The notes under the pieces were generated by a model that saw only the letters and a list, made by a program, of their open reading frames with translations, was not told the origin of the DNA and did no database searches. A DNA stretch of 51,339 nucleotides, from NCBI GenBank assembly GCA_036897095.1, contig JAYMSP010000447.1, positions 1-51,339 on the forward strand, read 5' to 3'. A program made the position numbers and the translations under genes. Source of the DNA: Plantago elongata (Eukaryota > Streptophyta > Magnoliopsida > Lamiales > Plantaginaceae). This document shows positions 36,493-47,074 of the stretch, one piece after another. Every line of letters begins with the position of its first letter. The first letter of the stretch is position 1.

Positions 36493-37120
36493 TATGGATT
36501 AAACGTGCAGTTTTTGGATAATCGGACCGGATCAATTTGTCTATATAAGGACCAAAATAAAAAAACACAAAAACACACACAAAAACATTATACTATGTAT
36601 TTCTCTCTCAAATTCTCCGTTCAATCGTGTTTCTACTCTCGAATTTGTCGAATATTGCAAGTTTCCACCTCGTATCCACTCGATTTCAGCATACTAGCTT
36701 CCATGGAGATGAATCGGGTAAAACCACTACATTTTTATATACTTTTGTGCTTGTTTTGTGTGTGTTACATGATTTGCAACTTAGTTTTTATGATTTGTTA
36801 GTTTAAAACTTTCAGATTTACTTACTAAGATATTCAAAACTTCAAATCCATAATAAATAAGAAGCTAGCTTGTCAGATCTGAAAATCATTCTCAAAAATC
36901 TGTTCAGATCTTAAAAATATATCGAATATGAACAAATTAGTACGCACGTTTCTGTTTTAACAACCGTTGTTACGATTTTTTTGCTTATGTTGCATTTTCG
37001 ATTCTACTTCATTTGTTTCAGGACAACCTTTTCATCTTTATTATTTTAGTCGTACTACAAATTTCTTTTTATTTTTATTTTGAGTAAGTCACTTGAAATA
37101 AGTTCTCAAAATAATTTATT

Positions 37121-37165
<45 letters not shown>

Positions 37166-37420
37166 AATAAAATCACTAATATTGTCAATCAAATCATCAA
37201 CACTGGTGTTTTCCACATTATTGTAATACATGCAATACTTATTTTGTTTTTGTAAAAGATACAATACTTATTTTATTAATAATATAAAATATTTATATAT
37301 ATCAATAATATTTATATTTTACTTTAATAATACTATCTTATACCCCACTTGAATATAAATCATATAATACACTTATATTTGCAAACGAGAATTTATTCCC
37401 GATACGGATGAAACATAAGT
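36493..37420. other. Intergenic DNA between the GDSL copies
   Basis: No gene is recognised between the upstream region of copy 1 and the 3' end of copy 2. The stretch is AT-rich, with an A/C-rich run (aaaaacacaaaaacacacac) near 36560 and a dinucleotide repeat at 37124-37161. Confidence 0.4.
37124..37161. repeat. (AT)n microsatellite, about 19 units
   Basis: An uninterrupted AT/TA dinucleotide run of 38 bp lies in the spacer between the two GDSL genes. It is a likely length-polymorphic site. Confidence 0.95.
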
Positions 37421-39222
37421 TCAAATAGCATTCGTAGGTGTAAAAATCAACGGTGGGCTAGTATAAGGCCCACTGACCAAGCCCATTGCAATATTACGGT
37501 AGGCCGCTTCTGTTAGATGGATCCCATCCCAATTTGCAAACGTTGCTGGGTTAGCACAGGCCTGGGATCCAACGTAACCACATCTAGCTGAATTGTTGAA
37601 GTTGTACGGACCACCCCCTCCACAACATGCTCTCAAAGCCCCATTTGAAAATCCTGCATTTCGAAACACCGATTCTTACTAACATTGCAATCTCGCACTT
37701 TGAGTGTTCAGAGCTTACTTTAAAATCGTTTAAGTTTTAAACATTTTAGACTTATATAAGATTTACGAGACACGGAACATATAAATGCGATGACGGATAT
37801 GTGTCTTTAGACACGGAACATATAAATGCGATGACGGATATGTGTCTCAACGAACCATATTGTGCCGGGGACTGAAAGAATCTCAAGGCAGCACCATAGT
37901 AGTCAGCATAACTGATTCTTGCAAGAGGGTATTTCAGCCTCAATTTATTCAGAGCAAGTTTGAGTTGAGAATTCTGGTACTTGGCAAAGTCATTGTATGC
38001 TATAAGGCATCCATTTTGATCATAGGCACTTTGATTAGTGGTTGCGAAAGAGGTCAGGTAGAGTGTGTTGCAACCTATTGGCAAGTTCCCTGGTACAAGT
38101 AACTGCGTTGCTCCTCCCTCAATCAACATCTTGAATCAAACGCAAACTTGTATCATTTAATGGATTGTACTAGTAACGCAATTAACTACTCATACACGAA
38201 TCTTCTAAGTTAATCTGTACGAAAGACGAGGTCATAATAGGTATGGGAGCTTACACTGGTGGCTGCAACAATTGTCTCGACTACCTGTGGTACAGTTGCT
38301 TTAAGCTGATCAATGGTTGCACCAGCAAAGAAAGGGTAGTTGAAGTCATTACCACCAATCTCCCCAACCAAAAAGAGTGATCTTTTGAAGTAGTTCACAC
38401 AATCTGTCACAAAATGATATGTAAATTTGTGGATGTTATGTTCGAGGGCTGCAGTGCTTCATAATGGAGAATGTGTCGTACAACAGTACACTAGAATGAG
38501 TGTTTGCGAACAAAAGCTTCCATAGTACAATTTTAACTTGTTTACCTAGTTTGCTGGTGCAAAGGGTGGGTTTGAGCTTGTTGAACCAGCCAAGTTGAAC
38601 ACTTAATGATAAATTTGTCTGCAAGAGTGGCCCAAATCCACGATCATAGAAATAGTCCGCGTCCTGCGCAGTAGCTCCAGCCACTGCAAAGTTCACCCCC
38701 TGTTCGATGTTTTGCCCTTCTGCAAGTCCCAAATATGGTGGTACAAAAGGCAGTCCATATGCCGTTGCTAAATCAACAGCGAAGGTAAATAAGGATCATT
38801 AGAAAGCAAATTTTCCACATGTTAGTACTCAGTATAAATAGTACAATGTCAGATAAATGCAAACAAAGAAAAACTAGATACATATACTGATTCAAGGTAA
38901 ATATAGTACGTATACTAAAAATTGCATGGAATTCAATACTATAGAATTGAAAAAGTGGCCTAATTCCTAAAGATAAAACTGTACCGATAAAATCAATCAC
39001 AAGACGGCCGTCACAGCAGCGGCCAGTGGCACGATTGAAGAAGGTTTCACCATAGGGAAGGTTGGCAATGACCGGGAATGTATAGGCACCGGAGCGAATT
39101 AAGTTTCCGGTGTCGGCAAGTGAATCACCAAAGCTGAAAATAGAGTCATACTTTAGAGAAAAGGTACTTGAAACAAGAACAACCCATGAGAAGGAAATAG
39201 CTAAGAATAAAATTATTCTCAT
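37421..39222 (-). CDS. GDSL esterase/lipase, copy 2
   Basis: Five exons (39222..38985, 38767..38546, 38403..38255, 38129..37857-1, that is to 37856, and 37653..37421) have lengths 238, 222, 149, 274 and 233 nt, identical to copy 1, and encode 371 residues. The signal peptide [19 protein letters not shown], block [36 protein letters not shown] and [11 protein letters not shown] are present, so Ser, Gly, Asn, Asp and His positions of the SGNH fold are intact. It is a secreted ester hydrolase whose substrate is unknown. Differences from copy 1 are scattered substitutions, notably [14 protein letters not shown] against [14 protein letters not shown], in a region that may line the substrate pocket (inference). 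A 41-bp tandem duplication sits in its last intron. Confidence 0.93.
37769..37850. repeat. 41-bp tandem duplication in the last GDSL intron
   Basis: The phrase gacacggaacatataaatgc, continuing for 38 identical bases, occurs at 37769 and again at 37810. It lies in the intron of GDSL copy 2, just downstream of the exon 4 donor. Copy 1 has only one, diverged, version (acccaacatataaatgcaat), so the duplication is later than the gene duplication. Confidence 0.9.
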
Positions 39223-39328
39223 TCTATACTTATGTAGAGAAATGTACAAATGAGTTAAAGGGAGGGAACTTTCTGCAAAGAAAGAACCAATCTAAGGTAA
39301 TTGATTTGATCAATGTCTGATGCTGCCC

Positions 39329-39336
39329 TTAAATAG
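39329..39336 (-). promoter_or_regulatory. Shared promoter block of GDSL copy 2
   Basis: On the minus strand the phrase gaacattggtgtctatttaa is followed by the start codon about 105 bp later. It matches the upstream block of copy 1 and includes the presumed TATA-like core CTATTTAA. Confidence 0.5.
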
Positions 39337-39800
39337 ACACCAATGTTCAACTGTTCTGTAGTTATTCCGGTACTAACATTCATTCGTCTGGTACGTATAT
39401 ATAGGGGTGGGCAGCTCAAGCATTAGCAAAGTGATAAGTCAACCAAAATAAGGCTTAGGCATCATTAGTTTCGAAATCAAAGTCCCTAACTCCCCAATAA
39501 TCTGGGCTGCGGATGCAGGATTAAAAATGACATTCACCTAAGGCGTACTCTATATTTCTAGTCGTAATATTAACAAGGAAGTTATCTATTTCTATAAATA
39601 GCATAATTTGAAAGATACCTAAAAACAATTTGTCCTATATGTATATAGGACAAAATCTCAGCAAATACTATTAATACTTATGTAGATGCACCCTTTCCCA
39701 AGATCTATGTAAACCCTTAAAGCTAAAGTATTTCCTTATAGCTTTAGTAAAAAAATATTTAAACTATATAAGTTGCATGTGTTAGGTAGGATTGTAGGAA

Positions 39801-39976
39801 AGAGTATTGTCCCTTTATCTTGAATACTTTGAGAATACTATATTTATAAGAGAGCTCCCTTACTCATTTACGTAAGAGTAATTCCTTAAGAGTATTGTCC
39901 CTTTCTCTTGAATACTTTGAGAATACTATATTTATAAGAGAGCTCCCTTACTCATTTACGTAAGAGTAATTCCTTA
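39801..39976. repeat. 88-bp tandem duplication
   Basis: Two adjacent 88-bp units (39801-39888 and 39889-39976), beginning agagtattgtcccttt, differ at one base (ccctttatc against ccctttctc). They lie between GDSL copy 2 and the next MITE. Such near identity points to a very recent event. Confidence 0.95.
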
Positions 39977-40245
39977 AGAGTGCTGCATATTTTGGAAAAG
40001 GCCTATATGAGAAGATATGTTCTCTACCTTTAAAATATAAGAACATATACTTACTCCTTCTACAAGAGGAGCTAGAAGGGGACGGGACGGAGGAGGAAGT
40101 AGTATATAAATATAAACTTTCTTTAATTAGATATAGCAATAGGTAGCCTGTGCTATATTCCGGCCCCCAGTCAAACTAAATATTGCTAGATAAATATTTA
40201 TGGACCAGAATCATGGTTCACAATTTATGGATGATAAATAATTTA

Positions 40246-40404
40246 GGGGCTGATTGGTATAGAATTTGAATGGGCATTTGGATGTATTTTGGTAAAATTG
40301 TGTTCGGAATGAAAATGAAATGGGGATATTTGAAGTGTAATTTAGGCTAAATTAATATTTATCGAGTCAAATGGACCGATTACAAATCCATCCCAAACCG
40401 TCCC
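40246..40404 (-). mobile_element. Tourist-like MITE, 159 bp (subfamily 2, reversed)
   Basis: It begins ggggctgattgg and ends aaccgtccc, flanked by TTA at 40243-40245 and 40405-40407. The interior is the reverse complement of the copies at 29065 and 30065 (for example aagtgtaatttaggctaaat against the reverse of gatttagcctaaaatacact). Confidence 0.8.
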
Positions 40405-40855
40405 TTAGAGCTAGATATAGACTTCAAGTTTTATTTCTTTAAAATCATGGAATTTTATATTGGTCATGCAATTTTATAGTTTGTGTATCTTTCCATTAAG
40501 TTATGATGTTGCTATCAAGTATCATGGTAGACTCTTCATGAGGATAAAATTAACAGAAAAACTACCAGGTTTCACACAGATATTATCAGTATGAGTAAAC
40601 TTTTATTAGCTTTAACCAAATAAATTAACCTTGAATTACACATAGATTACAGGATACAGATAGAATGGTTGAACAACTCTGCATATGAGTGGATCAGTAC
40701 AATATAAAACTCAGCTCCTTAGACATTACACGTCAAACAAATCTGGTATCTAACTCCAAATAGATAATTATGGTTTCAAATTCAATTTGTGCACTGCACA
40801 AGGCATAAGATACATGGCTAGATGAGTCCTGGCATGGTGATAATCGACTGTGTAA

Positions 40856-43655
40856 CTACTGTGGATTCGGAGGTCGACTGTTAGCAGCACAAACACGGGA
40901 TCCCCACTCAAGAAGTTCTTTGCTAGTGTCATCCTTGTGTGCGATAATTTCTATGAAGCATAACGAGTCCTTTTGGTCGCCTGTTGCCGTTGCTATCGCT
41001 TCCAGCAGTTGTTCCTCTGTTTTCACCTGAAGTCATAAGATACATTTCCATTATTTAGGCATTTGGAATAAACTTATGAAAGTAGAAACTATTTGGTATT
41101 GTTAAGTATGGACTAGTTCCAGTTATAGGTACTTGTAAGAATTTACAGCGATGGTTTGAGTCGAAATTTTAATTACCTTGGCAGTCCAGCATTTGCCTTC
41201 TCCGTTGTGGATGGCTTCCACAAGGCCAGTGTAGTTCCAATTCTTGATGACATTGTATGGACCGTCATGAATCTCTACTTCGATTGTGTATCCACCATTG
41301 TTGATGAGGAATATGATGCAATTTAGCCCACATCTTATCATTGTAGATATATCTTGAGCGGTTACCTGCAAGACAATTGCAGTTGTTGGTTAGTACCTCT
41401 CTTGTCTGTGACTGTTCTTCACATAAGCAGCTTAAAAAACCATGTCTTCTAAGTTGAAGTGTAATCTCAAGATAACTCATAACTGGAACTACATGTTTTT
41501 ATGTCAAAGATTCAGGACTGACCTGAAAACTTCCATCACCAATGCAGGAAATAACTCGCTTATCTTTCGCAGCCTGAGCATAGCCAAGCGTTGCACCAAC
41601 AGACCACCCAATAGATCCATACTGCATTTGGAATTCATACCTGAAAAAATATTTCAATTATAAAATCAAAAATCTGTTTTCTTGATTTGGAAGAGCATTA
41701 GGATATGCTCTTTTCTTGATTCAATAAAATGAGAATCTCAAAGCCACTGGAACCTATGACATGAACTATGAGAAAATCATGAGATAACAATGCACTGATG
41801 GACTAACCCGCAATTTTCAGGGAGTCGGAGCTTCTGACAATTGAACCATGAATCCCCTGTCTCCGCAATTACAGCACTGTTCTTACTCAACATTTCCTGT
41901 AATATGTATCCACAACATCTCAGTTTCTGAACTGAATTCTTTCGAACTTCCAGATATTTGACAATTCAACTGAGATGACAAAAAAAAGGATCAGGCCTTT
42001 ACCTGTATGTGTTTGAATAGAATGTTGACCCTCAGCGGTTCATCCTTCTCACCCTTGAGAGGAATGCCACGAGGAACGTATATCCTACGGTAATTTTCCA
42101 TAGCCGTATTGTTCTTCTTAAGCTTCTTAGCCAGTGCAATCAGAAACTCATTCATGAAAACCCAACCAAAAGATGGACCATTTCCTATGGTCACACGTTT
42201 AGGCTCCACAATGATGGATTTCTCCTTCTTGATCAACAATGAGTATCCAACCGAGCTATAGTCGTTGAAAATAGGACCAACGAACATATAAGCGTCAGAA
42301 GATTCAACTATCTCCCCACAGAAATTGCTACTGACTGCACCCCAGTAAGTTCCTAGAAAGTTCGGATGCTCCTCCGGAACAAGTCCTTTAGCAGATGGCA
42401 TAACTGCTACAGGATATCCACAAGCATCAGCTAGCTCCACAAATGACTTTCGCGCCTTTGACACCCTTAGCTTAGGCCCTCCTATGATAACTGGTTTCAC
42501 TGCTTTGTTTAGGAATTCTGCAGCCGCTTCGACTGCTGCTTCTAGTCCAAGCTGATTACTAGTCCTGTATCACATTCAACCAGGTTATTCATTAGTCACA
42601 TTTTCACATTGTATAAAAAATAGCATTATCAGTTTATCACACAATCAAAATGAATAGATCAGATCAATCTGAATCTCAGTTCTGTAGCAGCATTTGACAA
42701 GGACGACAATTCCAAACAAAGGTAAAAATTGCCAAGGTAACATAGAATCACATATGTTTTCAGAACACTCTGCAACAAACTTAGCCCTGTTCTAAACTCC
42801 ATTTCTTTCTGGACTACTTTCAAGAACCATATATTATAACAATGTATCAAATCGATTTTGGGCATATCACATAATTTCTAAGCATGATCATTGAATGTAT
42901 AACAAATCATATGGGTTAAAAACCTAAAGAAATTAGGAAACAGGCAATGCTTGCTTACTTGGGTGCAATGTAGAACGGAACCGGCTCTGTAGCAAAAGTG
43001 GGATGAGGAATTCCAGGGAGATTGCAGCTTATGCTGATATAAACCGGCTTACTCTCCTTCAGAGCAGTCGAAATTGCAGTATCGATCAATTCATGAGCAT
43101 CATCCAAGTTATTCACAACTGACTGTCACTCATTTCAAATAACACGTATCAATTAAACTGCTACAACTAAGCAGTATTGATCACTCCATTAATGAAATCA
43201 AATAACATTACCTGAAAACAGGTGATGGTCTGAAAGCACCTAAGCTCCTGAGTAAAATCAGGCAAGCCAATAGTATGATGCAAAATACGGTTCGTCCCGT
43301 AATCATTCGAGTTAGGCCCACCAACTATGCAAATCAGTGGCAGATTCTCACTGTAAGCACCAGCAATAGCGTTGAGCACACTAAGTCCACCAACAGTGAA
43401 CGTGACAACACACGCGCCAACACCTTTTGCACGTGCATATCCATCAGCTGCGTAACCGGCATTGAGCTCGTTGCAGCAGCCGATGAGGTTAAGCCCAGGC
43501 TCGGCTACGAGGTGGTCGAGCAGGGTCAAGTTGAAGTCCCCGGGAACAGAGAAGACGTCGCTTACACCGATCTGGACTAGCCGTTTCGCAAGGTGGCGGC
43601 CTAACGTTCCCGCTGAACTGATCGGTTGAGCTTTTGTTGGACAGATTTGTTCCAT
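40856..43655 (-). CDS. PDC: Pyruvate decarboxylase
   Basis: Seven minus-strand exons (43655..43212, 43122..42959, 42564..42003, 41896..41808, 41640..41523, 41365..41177, 41026..40856) encode 578 residues. It converts pyruvate to acetaldehyde and CO2 with thiamine diphosphate and Mg2+, the first step of ethanolic fermentation, in the cytosol. Visible motifs: SVPGDFNL (Asp40), the TPP-activating Glu63 in [16 protein letters not shown], the active-site His pair in ILHHTIG (126-127), and the GDG...NN cofactor motif from GDGSFQ (about 454) to INNGGYTIE (about 482). All intron phases join cleanly. It is slightly shorter at the N-terminus than many plant PDCs (about 590-610), with no targeting peptide. 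Plant PDC genes are commonly induced by low oxygen; I did not identify a specific anaerobic element here. Confidence 0.96.
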
Positions 43656-43786
43656 GATGTTTGGTTTTTGATATGTTCTTGTTTGTTCTGATTTCTGAAT
43701 GAAGGATTGAGGAAACTTTGAGAAAATTTGTTTGGTTGGTTGTTTGCTTGTTTGATGGTGAATTGGAGTGTTGAGTTGAGTGTAGA

Positions 43787-43794
43787 TATTTATA
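43787..43794 (-). promoter_or_regulatory. TATA box of pyruvate decarboxylase
   Basis: TATAAATA on the minus strand lies about 130 bp upstream of the ATG at 43655, giving a 5' UTR of roughly 100 nt, usual for plant PDC genes. Confidence 0.6.
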
Positions 43795-43869
43795 GCTATG
43801 GTTTAAGGCTTTGGGGTTTGGTATGAGAGGTGTAGTGAAGAGAGACCATGGGCAGTTTTGGTCTTGCAT

Positions 43870-45421
43870 ACTGCTGAAGGTTTAGTGGTTTTTCAAATTT
43901 GCTTCTCTCTTGGCCATACTCAAGCCTACACTTTTCATCATCCAATGATCAATGGTTCGCTTTTTTGGTCCGTTCGTTTCATTTAGACTTTTATAATTAA
44001 TTCTTGTTTTAAATATCAACCGACAATAATTTCTGTTTTAATCTTTTAATTGAAATACGTGCAATACATCTTTTAGATGATTAAGGGGTACTTAAATTGG
44101 TAAACAGTTGATGTGCAGTATACAAAGTTTCATTTTTACCGTTTTTTCCTACTATAAAACTTCTTTTGTCTATAAATCAATTCAGAATCATGTAACAAGA
44201 ATTAAATATATACCGAAGAGTTCAATTCAGTTCAGGTAAGTTGAGTAGAACAAAGTTTTATATTCATGATAAAAAAATATGACAACGAAGCGCTTCTCCT
44301 CCAATCAATATATCGTGGTTCGAGTCAACTTTACTGTTTAAAAATATCAAGGAAAAAATGACGGTGGAACTATTAAACAAGTGCAAATTCGGGCATGGGT
44401 GTTCACAGGTGTCCAAATGTGGTATTGGGGTTTTTTCTTTCATATAACAAATCACACTACAAGTCGTCATATTTGTGACATTCACGAATCAGGATAGTAT
44501 TCATGATAATAAATCAATGCCAAATTGAGTTTTATAATCCGAAAACAGGTGTCTTTAGCGATCTATGTGACAGATAATCCGTCATTCCACCCACTTGTAA
44601 GATATAAAAGTGGGAGCATAAGTAAAAGATAAAACCACAACAAATTTAAGAAATCATCAAGTGGGATGAAACCACAAAACCAGAGGCTTATGGTACTATG
44701 ATCCATCCATATATATGGAGTATTAACTATTAAGTGAATTATCTCTACTTTAGGAGCTTCCAGGGGAGTAATTATCTGAGCTTCTGAGGTATCCTTTTTA
44801 TTAAGGTAATAAAAAAACGATAAATTTCTTAACCGCGTAAATACAATATTTACTTATAATATGTCATTGATATGTAAGGCACTGATCACAAGTTACAACA
44901 TGTTATAAATACATTGTTAAATATTCACGGAAAAAATATTATTAAAATTATTTAAAATATTGTTCATATATACTTAAAATAAAACATGAGGAAGACAGAT
45001 CCATTTCAAACTACTTATTTCAATACTTTGTGCGATCCAACAAATTTTAAGTTAGATATTTTTTATTTTTATTCGGCAAATGGGCAAATGGCAAGGAGGA
45101 CAACGGGTAGATTCCTGCAAAGACCAATTGTTGAAATTGGTCCATATTAAAATTTTAACAATAGTACTTTGTTGACTATTTATTACACATGCCATTGCGT
45201 CACCAAAACCATTACTATTAAACTTCTTTTTTTTTAGACAAAAAATGCCCTGGATTTCAAGGTTTAATATCTAAAACTTGAAACAATCAGTCCTGGTTTA
45301 CGACCATCCTAATACAATGTAAAAATCACAATTTCCACAGAAAATCTGAACAGTCTAAAGTTATAGGTTATGCTCAAACCTGCAGATGGATTCTGTAAAC
45401 CAGCAACCAATGCACCTTCCA
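43870..45421. other. Gene-free intergenic DNA
   Basis: Upstream region of PDC and downstream region of the PPR gene. No exon, RNA gene or clear repeat was found. Short readings here lack domains. Confidence 0.4.
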
Positions 45422-47074
45422 TCACAGCTGCCTCCCTGCATGAAAAGCTTCTAAACCACTATCCGTACCGATCCAAGTGAATCCGGTGGGTTTAGCTACT
45501 CTTCTTACTCTCATCAACTCCCTCAATTTCCTCACACTATCCCATCTCCCAGCCTCTGCCATTGTATTAGATAACACGACATATGTCCCTGGCCTATTCC
45601 CTGCGTTTAGTTTAAACAGCTCATTAGAAGCTATATTGGCCAGCTCCACGTCACCGTGAAGTCTACAAGAACTTAGTAGAGCTGTCCAGACATCAGAATC
45701 AGGTATTTCCGGCATTTGTGTCACGAACTCAAGTGCTTCATTTAGACTTCCTGCACGGCCTAATAAATCCACCATACAAGCGTAATGTGCCATTCTTGGC
45801 TTTATTGAATAATCTCGTTGCATGATTATAAATATCTCCTTTCCTCTATTAACCAGTCCTGCATGAGCACAAGCAGATAGTGCACTAAGAAACGTGACAT
45901 AGTTCGGTGTGATGCGGCATTCACTTAGCATCCTATAAAAAAGCTCAACTGATTCGCTAGAACATCCATTCTTCCCATATCCATCAATCATGGAAGTCCA
46001 CGTATAAACATTTCGTGTTGGCATGTGATTGAAAATACACCTTGCCTCATCAGTTCTTCCGCATTTAGCATACATGTCTATCAGAGCACTCCCAATCTTT
46101 ATGTGTGAGAAATGCTCGGTTTTCATCAATTGTCCTTGGACCTGCTGACCGATCCAAAATGCAGATAAAATAGAACAAGCCCCAATAGTGCTTGCATATG
46201 TTGGAATAGTAGGCCTAAAATTCCAACGTTGCATTTCAATATACATCTCAATTGCTCTGTCGGCTGTTTCAACCGACGTGCTATATCCTTCTATCATCGC
46301 GTTATAAACCACCACATCCTTCTCCCAAGTCTTTTCAAACACATCCTCAGCTTCCACGAACCTGCCTCGGTTCATGTACCCTGTAATCATCGACGTTGAG
46401 CAAACCACATTCTGCTCCAGCATCAAATCAAACACTCTCCTCGCATAGCCAACCCTCTCACTCTTCACATACGAGTCGACCAACGCAGTATAAAGCACGT
46501 CATCCCCTACAACATCAGATTTAATCATCTGGGCATGAACCTCCTTCGCTATAATCCGGGAACACAAACCTCCATTTACACTAGTTGCACACTTCAGAAT
46601 CATGGAATAAGTATACCCATCAGGTTTCTCATCCGATAAACAGAGCTTCCAAACCAAATTAAATACTTCTTTAATCAGTCCACGCTTCAAATAGGCAGAC
46701 ATCAGGTAGTTATGGGCTGCTAGAGTTCGCTGAGGCCATTCATCAAACACCTGGCGTGCGTACGGCAAGCAGGATGATTTGATGTACAAAACGAGGAGTT
46801 TGATGGAGATGTTGAGATTGGGCGTGAACCCAGTTTTGAGAATATGGGAATGGAGCTTTTGGCCATGGGAAGGGTGAGCGGAGTTTATGTAGTTTTGTAG
46901 AGTTGATGCCAGAGAAGAAGGGTCTGGTGACCTGTTCAGAACTTTAACTATTTCTGTTTTTGCTGGAAAATAGGTGATCAGAGTTTTAGCATTGGATAAT
47001 TTGCCTGTATTCATTGCGAAGTGCAGTTTCACTGGTCTGAAGACGAAAGCTGAGCTGAGCAACTCATATTTCAC
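45422..47074 (-). CDS. PPR protein, PLS class with E domain (At1g28690-like)
   Basis: An intronless frame of 550 residues, as usual for plant PPR genes. A short basic N-terminus, which may target mitochondria or plastids, precedes tandem PPR motifs from about residue 75. Clear repeats include TYSMILKCATSV, DVLYTALVDSYVKSERVGYA, NVVCSTSMITGYMNRGRFVE, IKIGSALIDMYAKCGRTDEA, NVYTWTSMIDGYGKNGCSSE and VTFLSALSACAHAGLVNRGK. The C-terminal part, from SDVWTALLSSCRLHGDVELA through GTYVVLSNTMAEAGRW to KPTGFTWI, is an E/E+ type region without a DYW deaminase. PLS-E proteins act in organelle RNA editing by sequence-specific RNA binding, with the deaminase supplied in trans. The sequence resembles Arabidopsis At1g28690 (from memory), which would fit the local synteny. 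Confidence 0.93.
   Translation of the reverse strand: MKYELLSSAFVFRPVKLHFAMNTGKLSNAKTLITYFPAKTEIVKVLNRSPDPSSLASTLQNYINSAHPSHGQKLHSHILKTGFTPNLNISIKLLVLYIKSSCLPYARQVFDEWPQRTLAAHNYLMSAYLKRGLIKEVFNLVWKLCLSDEKPDGYTYSMILKCATSVNGGLCSRIIAKEVHAQMIKSDVVGDDVLYTALVDSYVKSERVGYARRVFDLMLEQNVVCSTSMITGYMNRGRFVEAEDVFEKTWEKDVVVYNAMIEGYSTSVETADRAIEMYIEMQRWNFRPTIPTYASTIGACSILSAFWIGQQVQGQLMKTEHFSHIKIGSALIDMYAKCGRTDEARCIFNHMPTRNVYTWTSMIDGYGKNGCSSESVELFYRMLSECRITPNYVTFLSALSACAHAGLVNRGKEIFIIMQRDYSIKPRMAHYACMVDLLGRAGSLNEALEFVTQMPEIPDSDVWTALLSSCRLHGDVELANIASNELFKLNAGNRPGTYVVLSNTMAEAGRWDSVRKLRELMRVRRVAKPTGFTWIGTDSGLEAFHAGRQL

Noticed and set aside
37124-37161. Clustered short AT repeats considered as CRISPR-like or satellite array
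   Set aside because: It is a simple dinucleotide microsatellite; no spacer-repeat array exists in the window.
43275-43580. Plus-strand 101-codon frame
   Set aside because: Antisense shadow of the first pyruvate decarboxylase exon.
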